Source of the DNA: Onthophagus taurus
Lineage: Eukaryota; Arthropoda; Insecta; Coleoptera; Scarabaeidae
Length of the DNA stretch: 64,000 bases
Direction: 5' to 3'
Assembly (NCBI RefSeq): GCF_036711975.1
Contig: NC_091967.1
Coordinates: 19,034,001 to 19,098,000, forward strand
Position 1 is the first letter of the stretch. Every line of letters starts with the position of its first letter. Below are positions 61,701-64,000 of the stretch, piece after piece. Below the pieces are notes generated by a model. The model was not told the DNA's origin and made no database searches. It saw only the letters and a list, made by a program, of their open reading frames with translations. The translations under genes were made by a program, and so were the position numbers.

Positions 61701-63946
61701 AAATTGTAGGGTCTCTTGCTTCTGGTTAGTAAGCTGTGTTCTTGAGCAAGTCCATGATCTTGTTCTTATAGTCCACTGAATCCATAACCACTATGGCGTT
61801 GTCTTTGTCCGCCGGTACTTCACTTTCACGGTCTGGACTTCATTTGGAACCAAGTTGGGCTTAGGTGGTTTGGCTAAACATAAGATCCTAGAGATGTCTA
61901 TTCTCAGAATTCGTACTTTTTGCTTGTCCATTGTGGTTAAGCTGGATTCGACGTTGGCAATGATTTCTTCGACCGAAATAGTCCTAGAAGTTAAGATGTA
62001 GTTGAAACCTTTGCTTAAGACGGCTTTTTCGGCATCGGAAATCATATTCTGAAAGATTATGGAAAATTTTCTGGATGTGGAGAGGTGGGTGCTTCGATTA
62101 ACTTCGATAACGTTCATATCTGCTAATTTGTCTATTACGTAGCTTTTGAATTTTGGTTTCGTGCCGTTTATTGCCATAAAGAGAAGTTTTTCTTGTTAAC
62201 CATTCATTTCATTCCTTCTGAAACTTATATTAGGACATTATTTCTGCGTTGTCACAGAAAGTATTGATAATCATCAAAACAATTCGATGATAAATTTGGT
62301 AAAAAGAGATTTGGTATAAAACTTTTTATTTCCAACATTGACAATTATAACACTATCCTTTGGAAATATAAAAAGTGTTCAATCCAAGCATTACTAAGGA
62401 TACGAGACGAATTAATGTGGATTTCGCTCATCAAAATTATTGGCCAAAGTAAACATTGACCAATAATACATTTGTTAACATTTTAGTCTACTACTTCACC
62501 CTGACCTCCCATCTCCACCTTTCCACCAGACTTACTTTTCATTCTAGTTAGCTAATTTCATGGTCGCTCTCACTATAGCATCCTCTATCCTTCGAAATAT
62601 ATCCAAAATCTTGTTTATATATATGCCTCTTCGAGGTTGTTGCCAGAATGGAAGAGCTGATCCCATGTGAATCACCTCCCATTGATTTTGTTTCCATTTC
62701 TCATTTGGCATTGATTTCATTAATTCATTCCAATTCTCTCCTTTTCTCCAGGTCAATCATCCTTTGATCTTCCTTCTTCCTGTCTTCCCTTCCACTATCT
62801 CTCCTACTACTCCGTTTCTTCTTTCTTTATTCCCCTCTTCTATACTGCATTTCGTCTTGTCACCTCTTTTCTTTTAGTCCCTTCCTTTTCCTCGCACATA
62901 CTTCTGCCAGTTTTTGCCAACCTCGTCATGATTCTTTTCCTTTATCCTTTTTCATTCTTCTCTTATCGGTACTTATTGAGTCCAGAAATGATCAATAGCA
63001 TCATGTCTAAGAACTTTTGATGCGTCTTTCGGCATTTATGGAAATTTTGTTCCAACTGCCGTAAAAACCAGATCTGCTTTTCTTTGCGTTGATCGATCTT
63101 TCGAACATTTATATAAAAACATAAAGACTTTACAATTGTTGTTTTGCACAAATTGGTGATGAATTTCTCCGTGGTGCACAACTTTATAACATGTAGTACC
63201 TACGGCAGAAAAGTCCTTGCTAAAGTCTACATGTTAAGAGATAAACTTTCTTCTTTCTCCTATAATTCCATAACATTTGTAATAATCCCACGCGTTTGGC
63301 ATCTTAACGTCTTTGATTTTATTTTTGGCACAAAATCACAATATCCATCAACTTGTCTAAAATATGCTTGCCATGTCCCAGTGACTTTTTGGAACCAAGA
63401 TTTAGTATTTGTTACCAGAACGACTTCAAAGAGCTAAATCTAAACCATATAGTCGACCATCACGAAATATGGAAGATTGATTAGGGAAACTTTTGATTTG
63501 TTGTATTTATTAAGCTGATCTTATTGGGACTATACGAGACCTATACCAGTAACAGAGAAGACCCTCACATGATATAAATTTGCCAAATGTATTAGTTTTT
63601 CTGGACGTATGAAAAGTTTGATTTGATAAAGTGGAGTCATATTGGAATTCTTTCCTATGGCACTACTGCCCAAATTGAGCCGTGGTCTTCTTTATCTACT
63701 GCCTCGATCTGATCCTCTTCTTCTATTCTACGAACATGTCCTGCCCTCTTTCTCATTCCAGTCTTTAAAGTCTAATAAACTGTGATGATGTGATTAAAAG
63801 TACCTAAATTTTTAATTACTTTTTAGTTTTTCCTGCTGGAATTCTCCAACCTTTATTTTACAGTCAACATTTTCCAAAATCATTAAATTATGGTGGAATT
63901 GGAGTTGTAATTGGTCACGAAATAACACATGGATTCGATGATAAAG
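37438..63946 (+). CDS. M13 neprilysin-family metallopeptidase (3' end beyond window)
   Basis: Ten visible exons with matching phases: 37438-37744, 46565-46609, 46682-46927, 55538-55743, 55804-55983, 56406-56617, 56670-56886, 56939-57121, 57177-57339, 63827-63946; 626 codons of about 750 expected. It is a type II membrane protein with the catalytic domain outside the cell. Family marks in order: transmembrane segment, [24 protein letters not shown], the substrate-binding NAFYNP and the zinc site HEITH with GFDDK. Members such as neprilysin and endothelin-converting enzymes cleave small extracellular peptides. The third zinc ligand (ExxxD region) and the C-terminal CxxW lie beyond the window. 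All three big introns carry many transposons, but splice sites and frames are intact. Confidence 0.92.
38500..38830. other. CpG-rich block in intron 1 of the metallopeptidase gene
   Basis: About 330 bp strikingly richer in G, C and CpG than the surrounding intron, with GACGACGACGACGACCGCG and GGGGGCGCACGCCCAC. Both strands have open frames with no recognisable protein. A minus-strand splice donor pattern (CAG|GTGAGC) occurs near 38757. It may be an alternative promoter or first exon. Confidence 0.35.
38831..39401. other. Intron sequence, nothing recognised
   Basis: AT-rich intron DNA between the CpG-rich block and the hAT-type insertion. Confidence 0.4.
39410..42668. mobile_element. hAT-type non-autonomous element filled with tandem repeats
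   Basis: Terminal inverted repeats of about 57 bp start GAGGGCACGGAACTTTTG (39410) and, read inversely, CAGGGCACGGAACTTTTG (42668). An 8-bp target duplication GTAATTAT lies at 39402-39409 and 42669-42676. CAGGG ends with 8-bp duplications are hAT hallmarks. There is no transposase; the interior is a tandem array. Confidence 0.9.
39565..42590. repeat. Higher-order tandem array inside the hAT-type element
   Basis: Two related subunits alternate. Type A (about 305 bp) carries TTGCTAACTTGAAATTTTAA and CCCTCTGAATAGTATGC; type B (about 150 bp) carries TTTCTAACTTGAAATTTTAA and CCCACTGAACAGTATGC. Three A units come first (39659, 39962, 40265), then A and B alternate with a period near 460 bp (for instance 41329, 41788, 42248). 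Confidence 0.85.
42731..43000 (-). pseudogene. Tigger/pogo transposase C-terminal fragment
   Basis: Minus-strand residues [38 protein letters not shown] and [10 protein letters not shown] match the conserved C-terminus of Tigger-type transposases. The catalytic domain is absent. It lies directly right of the hAT-type element. Confidence 0.65.
43090..43330 (+). pseudogene. hAT transposase fragment
   Basis: Plus strand reads [18 protein letters not shown] followed by [20 protein letters not shown], resembling the central hAT transposase stretch in which NP, HLAA, LD and EE residues recur. Frames break shortly after. Whether it is related to the neighbouring hAT-type element cannot be told. Confidence 0.45.
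43331..43919. other. Intron sequence, nothing recognised
   Basis: AT-rich intron DNA between transposon fragments; no coding or repeat structure recognised. Confidence 0.35.
43920..44330 (-). pseudogene. Tc1-like transposase fragment
   Basis: Minus strand encodes [16 protein letters not shown], the second catalytic block of Tc1 transposases, followed by SPDLNP with stop codons in between and a C-terminal part reading [11 protein letters not shown]. Decayed. Confidence 0.65.
44331..45032. other. Intron sequence, nothing recognised
   Basis: AT-rich sequence with only short frames on both strands, none with a recognisable domain. Confidence 0.35.
45033..45720 (-). pseudogene. Penelope-like retroelement fragment (RT end and GIY-YIG region)
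   Basis: Minus strand reads [19 protein letters not shown], the FPFLDVL block of Penelope reverse transcriptases, then [18 protein letters not shown] and later [20 protein letters not shown], which matches the GIY-YIG endonuclease (YxGQTGR). Several stops and frame changes. Confidence 0.7.
45960..46564. other. Intron sequence before exon 2 of the metallopeptidase gene
   Basis: AT-rich sequence ending in a long pyrimidine tract (about 46500-46560) that serves the acceptor at 46563-46564. A GC-richer piece at 46140-46290 has no recognised content. Confidence 0.45.
46565..46927 (+). CDS. M13 peptidase exons 2 and 3
   Basis: Exon 2 (46565-46609, 45 bp) gives [15 protein letters not shown] and exon 3 (46682-46927) [20 protein letters not shown] onward to FYGSCMDM. 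These hold the first conserved cysteines and the [12 protein letters not shown] start of the extracellular domain. Donor at 46928 is GTAAGT. Confidence 0.9.
47022..47560 (-). pseudogene. piggyBac-like transposase fragment
   Basis: Minus-strand pieces read [19 protein letters not shown], then in another frame [20 protein letters not shown] and [19 protein letters not shown], the well-known N-terminal half of the piggyBac DDE domain. Frame changes are present. A 240-bp part recurs at 47788-48030, and another N-terminal copy lies at 54690-55080. Confidence 0.7.
47788..48030 (-). repeat. Direct duplicate of piggyBac-like sequence
   Basis: Matches 47001-47240 closely, sharing CGGACTAAATAGA, TTAGGTTATTCCTCAA and GGTATTCCCCGAGTTGTG. 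About 780 bp separate the copies. The second lacks an internal part, so it is a partial tandem duplicate or a second insertion. Confidence 0.7.
48185..50381. repeat. CpG-rich palindromic satellite, block 1
   Basis: A tandem array in which a CpG-dense arm, CGCCTCGCCCGCAAGCGACC, alternates with its exact inverse GGTCGCTTGCGGGCGAGGCG. The forward arm recurs near 49094, 49280, 49494, 49690, 49907, 50098 and 50315, so spacings alternate between about 190 and 217 bp and the higher-order period is about 410 bp. Two kinds of spacer alternate: one contains CATTATGAATACGAACCTCA, the other TAGCTCCTAAATGCCAAATC. The arms carry six or seven CpGs in 27 bases while spacers are AT-rich. A divergent piece at 48185-48300 is separated from the array by other sequence. 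Confidence 0.9.
48301..49060. other. AT-rich interruption of the satellite with a transposase scrap
   Basis: Mostly simple AT-rich sequence. Around 48915-49015 the plus strand reads [21 protein letters not shown] residues and a WIERNGP-like sequence, matching the second catalytic block of a Tc1/mariner transposase; the rest of that element is missing. Confidence 0.5.
51154..51190 (+). promoter_or_regulatory. Putative core promoter of the Tc5-like transposase
   Basis: TATAAAA at 51154-51160 lies about 30 bases before TTCAGAGC (near 51190), a plausible arthropod initiator, and 50 bases before the ATG. It is just inside the left terminal repeat, as expected for a transposon-borne promoter. Confidence 0.6.
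51212..52801 (+). CDS. Tc5/pogo-type DDE transposase with C-terminal Cys/His finger
   Basis: 529 residues, no frame damage. Residues 90-215 contain helix-turn-helix type DNA binding ([19 protein letters not shown] is the CENP-B/Tc5-like second helix set). The DDE_1 catalytic core has Asp259 in YNSDQSGF, Asp372 in [10 protein letters not shown] and Asp409 in [10 protein letters not shown], 36 residues between the last two. Residues 494-524 form a CxxC-x7-CxxC-x4-CxxH cluster ([20 protein letters not shown]) resembling the cysteine-rich end of piggyBac transposases. The enzyme would bind the terminal repeats and cut and paste the element. ATG at 51212 is the first in frame after the TATA box. 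An AATAAA signal follows near 52860. Confidence 0.9.
   Translation: MVTINPINVLNLLMTVFTVMNIPQTPVNEAEVSLKENIQRILMESMEDYNMQIEDETVLIFDSSNGINDGQQIIEDQDTTDRFVEDTDAHCPLKDDIDYEYKLEAVNYWTSGKKGYLKLETVKNKYRKVTSKTQLHRWSKYIEERGTYKEKLAEITEFVINQARAAVDNKLPLHDIDIRRWAIQARNEKNLSPQLFKASHSWVQRFKKANRLVSRKITKFLSQKQIGNVNRVKTLAKDFVKEAKLQIQIYGPENTYNSDQSGFNLEFHSGRTLSDLGVKTVESVVQSVSSTTHSYTIQPVISADGKLLSPLFIVLKEPSGSFGPRVANTMFKADNIYVLASKSGKLTSEHMKNWLQNVYFPNTGSKSLLLLDSWSGHCPEVISEITPSGTNFKHLSIPAGTTGQIQPLDVFGFRIWKNFIRRFSDQIILYQYDVNLHQRDNILKLQSLTHNQLASPRFINVFKYAWFASGYIEERPDHFENPVEVCFSSEKPTCDICGDIAVITCAWCKKSLCLKHFFHDFHFCQHYVE
52860..52866 (+). terminator. Polyadenylation signal of the Tc5-like transposase
   Basis: GAATAAAC about 60 bases after the stop codon is the first canonical AATAAA downstream of the gene. 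Confidence 0.5.
53769..54660. repeat. CpG-rich palindromic satellite, block 2
   Basis: Direct continuation of block 1 after the Tc5-like insertion, with about two more higher-order units to 54340, then 230 bp of unrelated sequence (54345-54570) and a final truncated unit (GTCGCTTACGGGCGAGGCG near 54610). Units here show more substitutions, as is common at array edges. Confidence 0.85.
54690..55080 (-). pseudogene. piggyBac-like transposase N-terminus
   Basis: Minus strand encodes an acidic N-terminal region ([19 protein letters not shown]) followed by [13 protein letters not shown], the conserved piggyBac start of the DDE_Tnp_1_7 domain (YGKNxYKWS). The continuation includes [13 protein letters not shown] as in the fragment at 47022-47560. 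Disrupted soon after. Confidence 0.7.
55318..55395. repeat. Short near-perfect palindrome, copy 2
   Basis: Arms ATTGCAAGTATGCAACTAAT and TTGGTTGCATACTTGTAAT, with GACGTC to the right. Same family as 8763-8848. Confidence 0.6.
55538..57339 (+). CDS. M13 peptidase exons 4-9
   Basis: Six compact exons: 55538-55743 ([20 protein letters not shown]), 55804-55983 (LPSRDYYLK), 56406-56617 ([20 protein letters not shown]), 56670-56886 ([35 protein letters not shown]), 56939-57121 ([20 protein letters not shown]) and 57177-57339 ([15 protein letters not shown]). These are the alpha-helical lid and the substrate-binding NAFY motif of M13 enzymes. The acceptor for exon 4 is the AG at 55536-55537; using the nearer AG at 55541-55542 would create a stop, so the upstream site is chosen. 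Confidence 0.93.
57397..57870 (+). repeat. Duplicated segment, first copy (intron flank plus DD41D left end)
   Basis: Intron sequence 57397-57524 followed by the outer left terminal repeat of a DD41D element and the first residues of its transposase ([20 protein letters not shown], 57675-57735). The same flank and transposase start recur at 58676-58990. The first copy keeps the outer terminal repeat but has lost the inner part; palindromic satellite starts after about 57870. Confidence 0.75.
57890..58676. repeat. CpG-rich palindromic satellite, block 3
   Basis: About two higher-order units identical in layout to block 1, separated from it by more than 3 kb including exons 4-9. It stands at the junction of the tandem duplication in the DD41D element and ends inside an arm at GAGGTCGCAT. 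Confidence 0.85.
58899..59958 (+). pseudogene. DD41D transposase, second family, broken
   Basis: N-terminal HTH frame (58899-59096) ends in a stop; a second frame holds [20 protein letters not shown] (59157-59216). After a 130-bp insertion the frame continues with [16 protein letters not shown] (first Asp), [16 protein letters not shown] (second) and [15 protein letters not shown] (third), again 41 residues between the last two Asp. The His/Pro of the second block and the Pro of SPDLNP are changed. Inactive. Confidence 0.8.
59269..59397. mobile_element. Small inverted-repeat insertion in the transposase
   Basis: ATATTCCAGGCCGTA (59269-59283) is perfectly mirrored by TACGGCCTGGAATAT (59383-59397), enclosing about 100 bp foreign to the transposase reading. 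The family frame resumes with [18 protein letters not shown] just after it. Confidence 0.6.
60071..61046. mobile_element. Tc1-type deletion derivative nested in the DD41D element
   Basis: 976 bp with inverted ends CACTGTTGGAAATAATTCAC and GTGAATTATTTCCAACAGTG, matching over about 47 bp with a few differences, and TA on both sides (60069-60070, 61047-61048). It is distinctly more GC-rich than the surroundings. Only a transposase N-terminus is left inside. Confidence 0.85.
60371..60811 (-). pseudogene. Tc1-type transposase N-terminus
   Basis: Minus-strand frame with [20 protein letters not shown] and [20 protein letters not shown], the paired helix-turn-helix start of Tc1-like transposases, and [18 protein letters not shown] as the second HTH. 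The catalytic half is deleted. Confidence 0.75.
61184..61375. mobile_element. MITE family Z, copy 2
   Basis: Starts TACAGAATGGTCCGTTTAAC and ends TTAAATGGACCAGCCTGTA, inverted with each other. TA at 61182-61183 is shared with the DD41D right end. Same interior as 26239-26425 (ATGTTATCGTCATATGG, ACAACTTTCATTT). Confidence 0.7.
61430..62180 (-). pseudogene. Penelope-like retroelement fragment (5' RT part)
   Basis: Minus strand from 62177 reads [20 protein letters not shown], a Penelope N-terminal block, then [20 protein letters not shown] and DPTIYLEKM, and in a later frame [20 protein letters not shown]. These precede the RT core in Penelope elements. One or more frame changes. It complements, but is not continuous with, the fragment at 45033-45720. 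Confidence 0.7.
62181..63826. other. Last visible intron of the metallopeptidase gene
   Basis: AT-rich intron with a C/T-rich stretch at about 62500-62960. The minus strand there has a frame with [19 protein letters not shown] that I do not recognise; other frames are short. The acceptor at 63825-63826 ends the intron. Confidence 0.4.
63827..63946 (+). CDS. M13 peptidase exon 10 with zinc-binding motif
   Basis: Encodes [20 protein letters not shown] and [24 protein letters not shown] (63916-63930) gives two zinc-binding His residues and the catalytic Glu. The exon joins exon 9 in phase 1 and ends with donor GTATAA at 63947. The remaining catalytic domain is outside the window. Confidence 0.93.
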
Positions 63947-64000
63947 GTATAATTCCTTTTCTTAAAATAACTTTATGAGTAATTTTAATAATTTCTTTTG

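Noticed and set aside
62544..62756. A minus-strand frame containing [19 protein letters not shown]
   Set aside because: Distinctive wording, but I cannot link it to a family, and the upstream frame is low-complexity Lys/Glu/Arg sequence.

Overview
This is a window of an AT-rich, intron-bearing arthropod genome. A non-dipteran insect such as a beetle fits best: short GT-AG introns, a TRIM37 orthologue, a tektin, RTE/jockey/Penelope retroelements and DD41D, pogo/Tc5, hAT, Harbinger and piggyBac DNA transposons. The species itself is an inference. No bacterial-style genes, CRISPR arrays, rRNAs or convincing tRNAs were seen.

Five host gene models can be read through splice sites. (1) A TRIM37-like gene (+, 902-8419) enters from the left edge at its B-box and runs through coiled coil, MATH and a low-complexity tail to a stop. 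(2) A complete tektin-1-like gene (-, 13433-11939, 5 exons). (3) An RDH11-14-like short-chain dehydrogenase (-, 18797-17712, 3 exons) with a phase problem in its cofactor motif. (4) A short TRIM37 paralogue (-, 27856-26860) with RING, B-box and coiled coil but no MATH domain. (5) An M13 neprilysin-family metallopeptidase (+, 37438 to beyond 63946) whose exons sit in four clusters separated by introns of about 8.8, 8.6 and 6.5 kb; its zinc motif HEITH is in the last visible exon. Between genes 1 and 2 lie relics of a second tektin tail and a second TRIM37 tail, indicating an old tandem duplication of the pair.

Most other sequence is mobile DNA, often nested. 3.0-6.7 kb: a TA-flanked inverted-repeat unit containing a decayed Ty3/gypsy element, inside a TRIM37 intron. 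8.8-11.3 kb: DD41D relic, Harbinger-type MITE dimer and a jockey-like LINE. 13.6-16.9 kb: an RTE LINE split around a gypsy pol/integrase. 19.6-26.4 kb: LINE within LINE, a rearranged DD41D copy, and an end-to-end DD41D transposon with 249-bp terminal repeats. 32.1-36.8 kb: a 360-bp tandem repeat holding a pogo-like element, which holds a Harbinger-type composite. 39.4-42.7 kb: a hAT-type element whose interior is a tandem array. 42.7-48 kb: Tigger, hAT, Tc1, Penelope and piggyBac fragments. 48.2-54.7 kb: a CpG-rich palindromic satellite split by an intact Tc5-like transposon in a CTTAG target. 57.4-62.2 kb: a duplicated and interrupted DD41D element, a Tc1-type deletion derivative, a MITE and Penelope sequence.

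The host genes show no sign of acting together. The coherent theme is repeated colonisation of introns and intergenic DNA, with clear target-site duplications (TA, TTA/TAA, 8 bp) that allow insertions to be ordered. I see no convincing new host system; the most unusual sequence is the palindromic CpG-rich satellite and the composite transposon structures.
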